A DNA stretch of 64,000 nucleotides, taken from the NCBI RefSeq assembly GCF_900101905.1, contig NZ_FNAJ01000008.1, forward strand, positions 124,001 to 188,000, given 5' to 3'. This document shows positions 25,430-33,709 of this stretch, piece after piece. Made by a program: the position numbers and the translations under genes. The stretch's first letter is position 1, and each line of letters starts with the position of its first letter. The notes beneath the pieces were generated by a model, which was not told the origin of the DNA, searched no databases, and saw nothing but the letters and a program-made list of their open reading frames with translations. Origin of the DNA: Myxococcus virescens (lineage in GTDB: Bacteria > Myxococcota > Myxococcia > Myxococcales > Myxococcaceae).

Positions 25430-26647
25430 TTACAACTTCGCCTTCTTGAAAGCCTCGGACTCCGCCTCGCGGAGCGCCTCCAGCGTCAACGTCCTGCCGC
25501 TCGCGTCGGTGAAGCGGTCCACGCTCAGCCCGCCGTTGCGGAAGAGCTGCCCGCGCGTGGGGCCCAGCACCTCGTCCTGGAAGCTGGCCGACTGACGGCG
25601 CAGCCAGTCCTCGTAGGACAGCCCCTTGGGCACCTGGCCGATGTTCTCCCGCGCCCACTTCTCGCGGATGCGGGCGATGGCGGCGCGCCGCTCCTTCTCG
25701 GACATGTCCGACCAGGCCGCGCCCGCCTTCGCCTTCGCCTCAGCGCGGAAGTCGATTTCCCGCTGGCGCCGGGTGCGCGCGTCGGTGACGGCCGGCCTGT
25801 CGCCCACCAGCTTCACCCCGTTGATGACGGGCACGGTCGTGGTGCGACACCCCGGGTGGAACGGTGGGCGCTTCCCCTCCCTCACCGGGAACACCTTCCC
25901 ATCGAGGGCCATACAACCCAGCGTGGTGCGGCCGTCGAGCGTTGCCACCAGCCGCACCTCTTCGATGATGTCCTCGTTGGCCCGGTACACCTCTTCCCGG
26001 GCCTGGGTGGAGGCGTGGTTGAGGGAGGTGCGCACCAGCGTCTCCGCGCTGCGCCGGGACATCTCCACCACGCCGTCCGTGTACGAGGCACCGCGGGTGC
26101 CCACCACGCTCCGGACAATCTCCTGCGTCGTCTGCCCCTCGACGATGCCCACCTGCACGGCCCGGGAGATGCGCTCCAGGTCGGCAGGCTGAAGCGCCTC
26201 CACCCAGTGCTCGAAGACGGCGCCGCTGAAGGGGCGCTCGAAGACGGCCGCGCGCAGCACCTCCGCGGACGGAGCCACCACGCCCAACTCGACGATGAGC
26301 GTCTCCTGGAGGACGGCTGCCTGCCACTGCGCCTCATAGGCCGCGAAGACGGACAGCTCCTCCCGGAGGAAGCCGGCCGCCGCGGCGTATGCCTCGGCGC
26401 GCACGCCGCCCACCACCTTCAGCAGCTCCTGCAGGCGTTCGGTGGTTTCCGGCCCGGCGTCGAAGCCACCCGCCGCAACGATGCGCTCCACGCGGACGGC
26501 GAGTTGCTCTTCGAGCTTCTCTTCCGTGGCGTTGAGCAGTTCCACCACCCGGCGGACGGTGCCCGCCTTGTAGCGCTCCACCTGCACGGAGTGCGCGATG
26601 GTTTGTTCGAGGATTTCCTCGTTGGCCGTGCGGCGGGTGGTGGCCAC
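25430..26647 (-). CDS. Minor head protein, MuF / SPP1 gp7 family
   Basis: A 405-residue protein with the MuF signature: a helical N-terminal portal-binding half, then VRTSLNHASTQAREEVYRAN and the conserved VATLDGRTTLGCMALDGKVF (about 232-251) followed by PFHPGCRTTTVPV. The C-terminal part carries an SYEDWLRRQ helix. MuF proteins enter the head with the portal and some travel with the DNA. No toxin domain follows the MuF core. It lies downstream of the portal gene with one small gene between. Confidence 0.92.
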   Translation of the reverse strand: MATTRRTANEEILEQTIAHSVQVERYKAGTVRRVVELLNATEEKLEEQLAVRVERIVAAGGFDAGPETTERLQELLKVVGGVRAEAYAAAAGFLREELSVFAAYEAQWQAAVLQETLIVELGVVAPSAEVLRAAVFERPFSGAVFEHWVEALQPADLERISRAVQVGIVEGQTTQEIVRSVVGTRGASYTDGVVEMSRRSAETLVRTSLNHASTQAREEVYRANEDIIEEVRLVATLDGRTTLGCMALDGKVFPVREGKRPPFHPGCRTTTVPVINGVKLVGDRPAVTDARTRRQREIDFRAEAKAKAGAAWSDMSEKERRAAIARIREKWARENIGQVPKGLSYEDWLRRQSASFQDEVLGPTRGQLFRNGGLSVDRFTDASGRTLTLEALREAESEAFKKAKL

Positions 26648-27010
26648 CTATGCCCCTCCCCGCTCGCGGCGGCGCACTTCGTCCACCAGGTGGTGCACCG
26701 CGCGCAGCGCCAGCTCGGCGCCCCGGACTCGCCAGGACTTGGGCTTCGGCTCCTCCGCCTGGCCCGTCACGTCCACGCTGGCCACACGCGCCCCGTCCGA
26801 GAGGGCCTTCTCGATGACGGTGTCCCGCTGCTCGCGGATGGCCGCCCAGATGTCCCGGCCCAGGGGCTCGGCCAGGGTGATGGAGGTGCGCGCGAAGCGT
26901 CCGCCATCCGGCTCTTCGCCGTAGCGGAAGTTCTCGTCCAAGACGAGGACGACGCGCCCCTCTGCGTTGCGGTGCACCTCCCAGCTCCTGTCGAGGCGGA
27001 CGGGCGTCAC
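26648..27010 (-). CDS. Small unknown protein between portal and MuF
   Basis: A 120-residue protein: N-terminal beta strands (RVVLVLDENFRYGEEPDG), then helices (DIWAAIREQRDTVIEKAL) and a basic C terminus (DEVRRRERGGA). No known domain. It overlaps the portal gene by four bases and touches the MuF gene, so it belongs to the head operon; perhaps a portal or capsid accessory protein. Confidence 0.7.
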   Translation of the reverse strand: MTPVRLDRSWEVHRNAEGRVVLVLDENFRYGEEPDGGRFARTSITLAEPLGRDIWAAIREQRDTVIEKALSDGARVASVDVTGQAEEPKPKSWRVRGAELALRAVHHLVDEVRRRERGGA

Positions 27011-28485
27011 GCGGCACCTCCTGAAGCGGGAGCGGCGGCTGGCGCGCGCCCACCGCCCAGCGCCGAGGGGGCGGGCCGGAAGGTGCCCAGGGCCGGGCCC
27101 TCGGACATCAGCCGGTCAGCGTCCAGGGCCGCATCAAAGTCCGGCGCAAGGACGCCCCGGCGCTTGAGCTCGGCGAGGAAGGCCTCGCGCGAAATGTCGC
27201 CCTTCGCTCGCGCCTTGAAGAGGACGTCCAGGTCCTGCTTGTCCTGCTCCGTCAGCCCGAAGTCGGTGTGCACCTGCACCTTCAGCGAGGCGTCATCCAC
27301 CTGGAGTTGCATCCACCGCGCCGCGAAGTGGAGGCCCAACTCGAGGGCGTCCCCGAAGCTCTCCGCCATGGCCTGAAGCTCGCTCTGGCTCTTCGCCTCG
27401 TTGATGGACTTCTCGGTGGCCGTGGCCGTGCCGGAGCGCTTGACGAGCAACTCGATGCCGAGCGCCGCCATCTCGTCCTTCAGGTCCTCCAGGTCCTGCC
27501 GGCCCGCGGAGATGGCGGCCCCGCCGTGCTCGACGTAGTAGAATTTCCCCTGCGGATTCTCCGTGGTGAGCAGCGCATGCGGGCTGACGGTGAGCTTGCC
27601 GCCGTCCTCGCTCTGGCCTTCGCCGCCCGCCTCCTCGCGGACGCCAGACGCCGCGAGCATCGGGAAGCGCGCCACGGTGAGGACGTTTCGCTGGTCGCTG
27701 GCAGACTGCCAGTGCTCCACGTTCTTGAAGGCCAGGTCCAGCAGCGGCGGCCGGGCCTGCATGAGCGCCTTGCGCTCGCCGGCGTACCAGGTGACGAGGG
27801 GAATGAAGCCCAACTGGTTTTCCCCGCTCTCCACCTTCTTCCAGCCACCGTTGCCGACGCGCTCGTGGACCTCCCACTGCGTGGGCTCCAGAACGCGGAT
27901 GCGCTCCACCACCACCTCGGCGTAGCCCGCCATCCGCACCTCAGTCTCCCGGAAGCGCACGTGGGTGAGGCGCTCCACCCCGTCCACCACTTCGGAGTAC
28001 GCGGCAATGAGGGCTTCGGCGGGGATGTGGACGAAGTAGGGACGGGCGCCCACGCGCTGCTCGTCTTCCAGCGTCTTCACCTTCTCCGGGTCCACCACGG
28101 GGAAGTCGACGAGGAAGTGGGTGAAGGCCTTCGCCAAGCCGTCCGCGAAGACGGGGCGGGCCCACGCCGTGAGGTCATGGCCCTGCCGGTCCACGTCATC
28201 CACCAGGGCCTGCAGTTCTTCTGGCGCAGCGTCGCCCAGCCGCACGGGCTTCGCGAAGGGCTTGGCGGCAAGGCTCCCCAGCACCTTGGTGAAGTAGTTG
28301 AAGAGGAAGGTGCGGTTGAGTCGCGCCCGGTACGCTTTCAGCGTCTCACGGGGGTGGCGGGGCAGGTGCCGCTCCCCTGCCTCGCGCATGGCCCGAGTGC
28401 CCCCCATCAAGTCGAGCACCAGCTGCCAGTCCGGCAGCATCCCCTTGTACGCGCTGCTCTGCGCGTTCACGTCGCTCTTCGCCAC
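27007..28485 (-). CDS. Portal protein (DUF4055 family)
   Basis: A 492-residue portal of the DUF4055 group. Landmarks are the opening around DWQLVLDLMGGTRAMR, the segment KAYRARLNRTFLFNYF, a wing region with FIPLVTWYAGERK, the stem helix DLAFKNVEHWQSASDQRN and the C-terminal crown (NEAKSQSELQAMAESFGDAL). Portals form the dodecameric channel at one capsid vertex through which TerL pumps DNA. The last 40 residues are a flexible Ala/Pro/Gly tail. It sits between terminase/JAB genes and MuF as expected. Confidence 0.92.
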   Translation of the reverse strand: MAKSDVNAQSSAYKGMLPDWQLVLDLMGGTRAMREAGERHLPRHPRETLKAYRARLNRTFLFNYFTKVLGSLAAKPFAKPVRLGDAAPEELQALVDDVDRQGHDLTAWARPVFADGLAKAFTHFLVDFPVVDPEKVKTLEDEQRVGARPYFVHIPAEALIAAYSEVVDGVERLTHVRFRETEVRMAGYAEVVVERIRVLEPTQWEVHERVGNGGWKKVESGENQLGFIPLVTWYAGERKALMQARPPLLDLAFKNVEHWQSASDQRNVLTVARFPMLAASGVREEAGGEGQSEDGGKLTVSPHALLTTENPQGKFYYVEHGGAAISAGRQDLEDLKDEMAALGIELLVKRSGTATATEKSINEAKSQSELQAMAESFGDALELGLHFAARWMQLQVDDASLKVQVHTDFGLTEQDKQDLDVLFKARAKGDISREAFLAELKRRGVLAPDFDAALDADRLMSEGPALGTFRPAPSALGGGRAPAAAPASGGAA

Positions 28486-28486
28486 G

Positions 28487-28699
28487 TCAGGCCCTCCCCT
28501 CTTCCGCGTTGCCCTGGCGCCGCAGGTGGACGTAGGCCCAGGTGTCCGAGGCCAAGCGCGTCAGTCGGCGACGGTGCGGGTCCTCCAGGTGCGCGGAGAA
28601 GCGCACCACCACCCAGACGGAATCGCGCCGGGCCACCCGAGGCAGGCCTCGGCCGCGCAGGCGCCGGCCAGTCCCTGGGCGATGACGGGCGGCCTTCAC
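28487..28699 (-). CDS. Small basic protein of unknown function
   Basis: A 70-residue, Arg-rich protein. Its ATG overlaps the stop of the JAB gene (ATGA) and its own stop lies one base before the portal start, which supports real translation. There is a predicted strand SVWVVVRFSAHL and no cysteine motif. It could bind DNA or be a head accessory protein, but nothing in the sequence decides. Confidence 0.5.
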   Translation of the reverse strand: MKAARHRPGTGRRLRGRGLPRVARRDSVWVVVRFSAHLEDPHRRRLTRLASDTWAYVHLRRQGNAEEGRA

Positions 28700-29196
28700 T
28701 GGCCACCTCCCGTCATGCGCAGCGGGGCGTCCTCGCCTCGAACCATGGTGAAGAGGGCCACCTCAACGGACTCCATGCCCGGCGGTCCCGCCAGCAGCAG
28801 CTCCAGCACCGCGGGCATGTCCGGCGTCAGCGTCTCGCGAATGGAGGCGAGGTCCATGGCGGACAGCACGGGACGGCCGCCCGGGTGCGTGTGCCAGTCG
28901 CCCAGGTAGCGCAGGCGCGGCCACACGCGGTGCACCAGCCGGTTGTCGCGGGCCCTGTCCGCCTCGAAGGTGTAGCGGGCAAGGCGCACATTCCGCCCCG
29001 GGCCCGTCACCGCGACGACGTGGGCCTCGCCGTCCACCACGTGCCCCAGCAGCATGCCGCCCGTCTCCATCGGCGCGGCGGCGCGCGCCAGGCGGGCCGC
29101 CTTCGCCAGGGCGGACTGGGACAGCCAAGCCCGGTACCCGTCCGCCACGTACAGAGCGGCTGCACTCCCCGTGGGCTTCGCGCACGCGGCCGGCAT
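28696..29196 (-). CDS. JAB/MPN (JAMM) metalloprotease-like protein
   Basis: A 166-residue prokaryotic JAB domain. Glu44 in METGGMLLGH, His102-x-His104-Pro (DWHTHPGG) and Ser112/Asp115 (LSAMD) are the complete JAMM zinc/catalytic set. ATG at 29,196 overlaps the TerL stop. It lies between TerL and portal, where many phages encode the prohead protease, so head maturation is a plausible role; it could instead process another protein. This is the second JAMM domain of the prophage, besides tail protein K. Confidence 0.85.
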   Translation of the reverse strand: MPAACAKPTGSAAALYVADGYRAWLSQSALAKAARLARAAAPMETGGMLLGHVVDGEAHVVAVTGPGRNVRLARYTFEADRARDNRLVHRVWPRLRYLGDWHTHPGGRPVLSAMDLASIRETLTPDMPAVLELLLAGPPGMESVEVALFTMVRGEDAPLRMTGGGQ

Positions 29197-30584
29197 CAGT
29201 AGTAGCTCCCCACCCGCATGGTGCTGGAGGGGGCGGACGCCACCGCCATGCCGCCGGCGACCGCGTCCAGCCCGTCGTCGTGGACGCCTGGGTTCGGAGC
29301 GGCGACGGCTTCTTCCACCCACCAGTTGTTCCATGCACCGCGCAGCAGGTGGACATTGCCCGCCTGGGCCTGGGAGCTGACCGGCCCCCACATCTCCACC
29401 TTGCTTCCCGTCTTCCGGTGCCCACGGACGGTGAAGCCGAAAAGGACGCGCGCGGTGTAGTTGTAGGTCGTGTTCTTCCCGCTGCTGCCGCCCTCCTCCT
29501 CAAGCCAAATCGGGACGGCCCGCCCATCCTCCTCAGCCGTTGCGCGGATGAAGGCTTCCACCTCGCGGGGCGTGCCGCGGATGCGGCGCACGTCGCGTAT
29601 CCACAACTCGTGCGCGCCGCCCTCCAGCTTCCGCACCGCCACCTTGGCGCCTGCCGTCCAGTCCGGGTCGTTCTTGGGCTTGCCCCTCGCCCCCACACGC
29701 TCCTCGGTGGCGGCCAGGTCCCAGTAGCGCAGCCACCGCAGTCCGGCCGGCACTTCATCCACGAAGTGGAACCACTCGCGGCGGAACAGCTTGCCTGCCG
29801 GGCGGACGTTCCAGTCGCCATGGCGGAGTTGCATCCGCAGGACAGGGTCTGCGATGGCGGCGAGGCTTTTCTCGTACTCCGCCTTGTTGAGGCTGGGGTT
29901 GTCCTCCAGCTTCGAGGGCACGAAGGCAACCTCGCTGCTGGGCGGGACGTCGATGAACTTCGCCTTCACCCATTCATGGCCAATGCCGCCTGGGTTGGCA
30001 CTCCCTCGCATGCGCAGCGGCACATCCATGGACTCCGGCTTGCGCAGGCGCCCATGAAGGTAGTCGTACATGGGCTGGGTGAACTGCGTCGCCTCGTCGA
30101 AGCCGATGAACTGGTACGCCGCGCCCTGGTAGTTGTAGACGTCGTCCGCGTGCTGAAGGTACGCGAACTTCAGCACGCTCCCCGCGGGGAAGCTCCACTG
30201 GTGAAGCTCCTTGTCCCAGTGGGCATCCGTCCCCATCAACCACGCCTTGCTGCGGGGAATCAGCGCGTCAGGCTGGTTCAGGTCCTGGTACGTGCGCCGA
30301 AAGAGGACGGCGGCGTACCCCGGCACATCGACGTACTGAAGCGCCGCCATGAGGAGCGCATCGGACTTGCCGCCGCCTGCGGCCCCACCGAAGAGCACCT
30401 CGCGCACCGCGCCCAGCAGGAGGAATGCCGCCTGGGTGGCGTGCGGCCGGTGCGGCACGTACTTAGTCATGCGCGGCTCCATCAGCCGCGCGAGCTGGCT
30501 CTGTGCTTCCGGGGGCAGGGAGCGCACCCATTCGGGCGAGAATCCCTGCGATGGCTGCAATCCGCTCGGGGTCGGGCTCGACAT
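29196..30584 (-). CDS. Terminase large subunit
   Basis: A 462-residue packaging motor. The ATPase has Walker A GGAAGGGKSD (66-75), Walker B FIGFDEA (Asp162-Glu163) and a coupling segment SANPGG. The nuclease domain has YWDLAAT, DWTAG and the C-terminal HDDGLDA acidic residues, the RNase H-like set that cuts the DNA. GAGGTG precedes the ATG at 30,584, so it overlaps TerS by 122 bp. An internal ATG at 30,470 also has a GGAG site and would give a 424-residue form without the overlap. The terminal sequence MTKYVPHRPHATQAAF is the usual family opening. Confidence 0.95.
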   Translation of the reverse strand: MSSPTPSGLQPSQGFSPEWVRSLPPEAQSQLARLMEPRMTKYVPHRPHATQAAFLLLGAVREVLFGGAAGGGKSDALLMAALQYVDVPGYAAVLFRRTYQDLNQPDALIPRSKAWLMGTDAHWDKELHQWSFPAGSVLKFAYLQHADDVYNYQGAAYQFIGFDEATQFTQPMYDYLHGRLRKPESMDVPLRMRGSANPGGIGHEWVKAKFIDVPPSSEVAFVPSKLEDNPSLNKAEYEKSLAAIADPVLRMQLRHGDWNVRPAGKLFRREWFHFVDEVPAGLRWLRYWDLAATEERVGARGKPKNDPDWTAGAKVAVRKLEGGAHELWIRDVRRIRGTPREVEAFIRATAEEDGRAVPIWLEEEGGSSGKNTTYNYTARVLFGFTVRGHRKTGSKVEMWGPVSSQAQAGNVHLLRGAWNNWWVEEAVAAPNPGVHDDGLDAVAGGMAVASAPSSTMRVGSYY

Positions 30585-31035
30585 GCTTCACCTCGGCCTT
30601 CACGTCGGCCTTCACCTCCGCCTGGACGGGACCGCCGCCCTTGCCGGCCATCTCCACCCGCTCAAGGAAGTCCCCCTGGCTCTTGCCCAGGAGTTCCGAC
30701 GCCTTGAGGCGAGCCAACGTCGCCTCGTCTTCGTCCCCCATCACCTCAGTCCAGAATGCCTGTCGCTGCTCCCGCGTGGCGATTCGGGGGCCGACCTGCT
30801 TCCCTTCGCGCGCGTCGATGAGTTTGCGAATGTGAGGATTTCTGAGGAGCCCCCGGGCAGTCTGCGCCAGGACGTTGTCACTGCCTGAGTACCCGGCTTG
30901 GCGCGCGGCCTCCGTGCCGTTGCCGTCGTACAACTCGGCGAACCGGCGCTGCTTCGCCGTCAGCGCCCGCGAGGACTCAGCGGGGGCCTTCGGGCCAGGG
31001 CTGGATCTGGACTGCCTGCGACGCTTGCTTGCCAC
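30463..31035 (-). CDS. Terminase small subunit
   Basis: A 190-residue protein with a TerS (Terminase_2-type) N-terminal half: a basic start, LTAKQRRFAELYDGNGTEAARQ (landmark 22-43), then a helix-turn-helix-like AGYSGSDNVLAQTARGLL. A helical oligomerisation segment follows (ARLKASELLGKSQGDFLERV). It recognises phage DNA for packaging. GTG at 31,035 gives a natural basic start; a GTG at 31,065 is an alternative, and neither has a good ribosome-binding site. It is the first gene of the late head operon. Confidence 0.88.
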   Translation of the reverse strand: MASKRRRQSRSSPGPKAPAESSRALTAKQRRFAELYDGNGTEAARQAGYSGSDNVLAQTARGLLRNPHIRKLIDAREGKQVGPRIATREQRQAFWTEVMGDEDEATLARLKASELLGKSQGDFLERVEMAGKGGGPVQAEVKADVKAEVKHVEPDPERIAAIAGILARMGALPAPGSTEPARAADGAAHD

Positions 31036-31142
31036 GAGGAGGAGTCTCCCGGGCAGCGTGGACACCGTCCGCTGGCCAGAAACTCACCCACCTGCCTGAA
31101 GGAGGTATCTTCCCGCGTTCCTCTTGAAGAAGGAGTACACGG

Positions 31143-31427
31143 ATGTTCGTCGACAAGACTGGTGCGCACACGGCCCCGACGTTGAGCCTCAAGCGCAAGA
31201 CGCTCGTGTTCGACCAGCGGGTGAATAAGCAGGTCGCGTGGCTCGACGGGGTTGTCGTCCCTCCAATCGGTTCAAAAATCGAGCTGGCCGAACCGAACGT
31301 CACGGGATTCGTGACGGGCATCCGCCTGATGCTGGGTCAACCAGGCGGAGACACACACTCGGAGATTCCATCGAACGTGTGCATCGATGTCGAAATCCCC
31401 GAGGAGTGGTGGAAACACAACTCCTAG
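31143..31427 (+). CDS. Unknown 94-residue protein (cargo, plus strand)
   Basis: GAAGGAG lies upstream of the ATG at 31,143. The protein is beta-rich (LSLKRKTLVFDQRV, then VAWLDGVVVPPIG) and ends in an acidic CIDVEIPEEWWKHNS. No family is recognised. It is divergent from TerS and its end overlaps the convergent gene 31,424-31,801 by four bases. Rightward transcription against the late operon suggests lysogenic expression or a regulator. Confidence 0.65.
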   Translation: MFVDKTGAHTAPTLSLKRKTLVFDQRVNKQVAWLDGVVVPPIGSKIELAEPNVTGFVTGIRLMLGQPGGDTHSEIPSNVCIDVEIPEEWWKHNS

Positions 31428-31801
31428 TTGCCGCGTCGCCCGTCGTCGCATCCCCAGAGGTCAAGCTGCGCAGCAGCAGGCACCTTCCGTCCCAGGGGAT
31501 GCGGCTTCGGAACATGCGGAACCGGCTGCGCGGGCTCAGCGCCTGCATAGGCCAGGGCGGCCTTGCGCAACCTGTCTCGCGCCTTCGCGAACTCCTCCTC
31601 ATCGTCGCTGGCGTCGGCGTAGGCCAGAGCCGCAGCCGTGAGGCGCTCCCAGGGGGACTCGTATGCCGGCGCCAGGGGCGTGGACATCGACTGGCCCCGC
31701 GTCACCCGCTTGAGGTGCGCCCAGCACCGCTTGTGCCGGGGCGCGGCCGCGTTGCGGCAGTCGGCCTCGGAGCACTGGGCAGGCTGGGAGCAGGAGGGCA
31801 T
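31424..31801 (-). CDS. Unknown protein with a Cys-rich N terminus
   Basis: A 125-residue protein. ATG at 31,801 has GGAG four bases upstream. The N terminus (CSQPAQCSEADC, then RCWAH) has Cys and His spaced as in small zinc-binding motifs. The rest is a helix-rich stretch (ESPWERLTAAALAYADA) and a Pro-rich end. It lies between the sigma-factor region and TerS. No clear function. Confidence 0.6.
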   Translation of the reverse strand: MPSCSQPAQCSEADCRNAAAPRHKRCWAHLKRVTRGQSMSTPLAPAYESPWERLTAAALAYADASDDEEEFAKARDRLRKAALAYAGAEPAQPVPHVPKPHPLGRKVPAAAQLDLWGCDDGRRGN

Positions 31802-32011
31802 CGCGACTCCAGTATCACCCACCCGAGGTATTCTCCACGAGAGGCATACTGGGCCAGGATGCAGTCAGTCGCGACCCTCGTGAAGCCCGCCTCCAAACCT
31901 CCTATCCTGCCGCGCGCGACTACCCACAGTGACAGCAATGGTCCGCTCCGTGCAGCCAAACCACTGACACCCGCAGTTCAGGACACAAAGCGCATTCAAG
32001 AGCACCAAATC

Positions 32012-32911
32012 ATGCCACAGCACACACCCAATCTCGTCGAACTCTCCAGCGCAGAGGCAAAGCTAAAAATCAGACAATTCATCGAAGACGAACCACTGTT
32101 CAGCCCAATAAAGATTCAAATTAAAGATCCAATAAAATCAAACATAAAAGGCATACATCAATTGATGCCAGAAACAATACATCTCTACTGCGCAAGTGGA
32201 AATTGCAGCCACCTAGCATCAACCACCTGGGAGGCAGTAAACGCATCGGGCTCCCTGCACGCATACATTTGCGCCAGCTGCAAAGAAAGCAAGGCACAAT
32301 ACTGGTTTGACGTAAAGCTGATTGAAAAGCAGACAACAGGACTGGTCAATATGTCACCAGTCGAAGTCATCAAGAGCTTCGAAATATCAAAGCTTGGCCA
32401 ACGACCTCACTGGGCACCGAAGATTCCAAATCGACTCCTGAAAAACCTCGGCCCGAGTGCGCAACTGTTTCGCCGCGGCGTAGCATGCCTCCAGGAAGGA
32501 CTCGGCATAGGAGCCTCCGCTTATTTTCGAAGAGTAATTGAAGAGGAAGTGAAAGCACTTCTGGATCTAATGGAGAAGGCAGCCAATCTCGACGGCGACC
32601 AAGCCGCTCTCGAAAATCTCAAAACAGCAAGAGAGAGCCAAGTAGCTTCCGAGCGACTCAAGATTGCAGTCCAAAAGGTCCCCATATCGCTTAGACCCGG
32701 GAATGCCAATCCACTCGCCGTGCTGTATGGGGCACTCAGCGGAGCCGTTCATCAGGAGCCAGAAGAGGTCGCAATCGGAACAGCAAAACGGATTCTAAAG
32801 ACGTTCATATTTCTTTTCGAAGAACTCAAAGAACGAATGGATTCGGCGGAGGCCTATGCAGCTGAAATCCAGCAAATCCGCGACGAGACGAAAAAATCAA
32901 GCAATCACTAA
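32012..32911 (+). CDS. AT-rich cargo gene, zinc ribbon + DUF4145-like domain
   Basis: A 299-residue protein whose base composition is markedly AT-richer than everything around it. Cys60/Cys65 and Cys87/Cys90 form a possible zinc ribbon (CASGNC, CASC). Residues about 145-290 (LFRRGVACLQEGLGIGASAYF, RRVIEEEVKALLD, then GALSGAVHQ) resemble DUF4145, a helical domain often found with restriction-type and defence proteins. The start is uncertain: ATG at 32,012 marks where composition shifts, with an upstream ATG at 31,859 possible. A strong hairpin follows. It was probably acquired from a lower-GC source. Confidence 0.65.
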   Translation: MPQHTPNLVELSSAEAKLKIRQFIEDEPLFSPIKIQIKDPIKSNIKGIHQLMPETIHLYCASGNCSHLASTTWEAVNASGSLHAYICASCKESKAQYWFDVKLIEKQTTGLVNMSPVEVIKSFEISKLGQRPHWAPKIPNRLLKNLGPSAQLFRRGVACLQEGLGIGASAYFRRVIEEEVKALLDLMEKAANLDGDQAALENLKTARESQVASERLKIAVQKVPISLRPGNANPLAVLYGALSGAVHQEPEEVAIGTAKRILKTFIFLFEELKERMDSAEAYAAEIQQIRDETKKSSNH

Positions 32912-32928
32912 CCGCATCCCGTTCTCCA

Positions 32929-32961
32929 GAAGCGTCATTCAGCCAAAGTGAATGACGCTTC
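32929..32961 (+). terminator. Hairpin after the AT-rich cargo gene
   Basis: A perfect 13-bp inverted repeat (GAAGCGTCATTCA at 32,929-32,941 and its complement at 32,949-32,961) with a 7-base loop, 17 bp after the stop codon. It lacks a long U-tract on the plus strand, but may terminate both converging transcripts between the cargo gene and the sigma-factor gene. Confidence 0.75.
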
Positions 32962-33031
32962 GTCGCCTCGGGGCTGCGCCACGTAGACGACCAGGGACGC
33001 TCAACCTGAGCTAGGGCACAGCGCGCCATCG

Positions 33032-33709
33032 CTACCCCTCCGATTCCGCGCATACCTCGGCGGCCCAAGCGTCAAAGGCAGGCTGGGTTCGCAGCACGAT
33101 TTGCCGGACAGCTTCGCGTGTGGTGAGCCCGGACTCGGACGCGAGCATCTCCAGCGTCACACCCTCGAAGCGGTAACGAAGGAAGAGGGCGACGTCCCTC
33201 CGGACACGTGCCCGCTGGGTGCTTGTCGGCCTATCGCTCAGATCCGCGAGGCGGAGACGCATCAGCGCCTCGGCAGCCCGGGCCATGAGACGTTCGCTGT
33301 CCCATGCATCCAGGCCGTCTTCCCCCAGTGTGTGGGTGAACAGGTCCAACCGCGTGGAGTCCGCCTCCTCGTCCTCCACCGCTGATGACGGCTGGTCGAG
33401 GCTCCACTCTCGCGGCGGCACCCACTCACCCGCCGGGAGCGGCACGACACGGGAGCCGCGCCTGTCGTACTTGCCGAGGAAGCTCCGCACCCACCAGAGG
33501 ACGTAGGTGCAGAACTTCCCCAACTCCGGATTCCACGTCTGGGCCGCCCTCACCACGGCGAGCCTCGCCTCCTGCAAAACGTCCTCGTCCTGCCGCCGGA
33601 GGTGTCTGGCCCGCGCGAGGTGCCGGTGGGCCAGCATGAGGGCATACCCCTCCCACTGGAGGCACAGCGCCCGCTGCTCGTCGGTGAGGGGCTTTGCTGC
33701 GCACGTCAC
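33032..33709 (-). CDS. Phage sigma-70-like RNA polymerase sigma factor
   Basis: A 225-residue sigma factor. Residues 38-92 are sigma region 2: DEDVLQEARLAVVRAAQTWN, then GKFCTYVLWWVRSFLGKYDRR, containing the core-binding acidic start and the aromatic -10 melting segment. Residues about 130-220 form region 3/4, with a helix-turn-helix-like VTLEMLASESGLTTREAVRQI. It is the last gene of the early operon before TerS, with the cargo block in between, so a role in switching on late genes is likely. GTG start overlaps the MazG-like stop. Confidence 0.85.
   Translation of the reverse strand: MTCAAKPLTDEQRALCLQWEGYALMLAHRHLARARHLRRQDEDVLQEARLAVVRAAQTWNPELGKFCTYVLWWVRSFLGKYDRRGSRVVPLPAGEWVPPREWSLDQPSSAVEDEEADSTRLDLFTHTLGEDGLDAWDSERLMARAAEALMRLRLADLSDRPTSTQRARVRRDVALFLRYRFEGVTLEMLASESGLTTREAVRQIVLRTQPAFDAWAAEVCAESEG

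Noticed and set aside
30463..30584. TerL/TerS overlap of 122 bp as a sign of a wrong start
   Set aside because: Both frames have good features: the upstream ATG has a GAGGTG site and TerS needs its C terminus. An internal start at 30,470 remains possible and is noted in the TerL entry.
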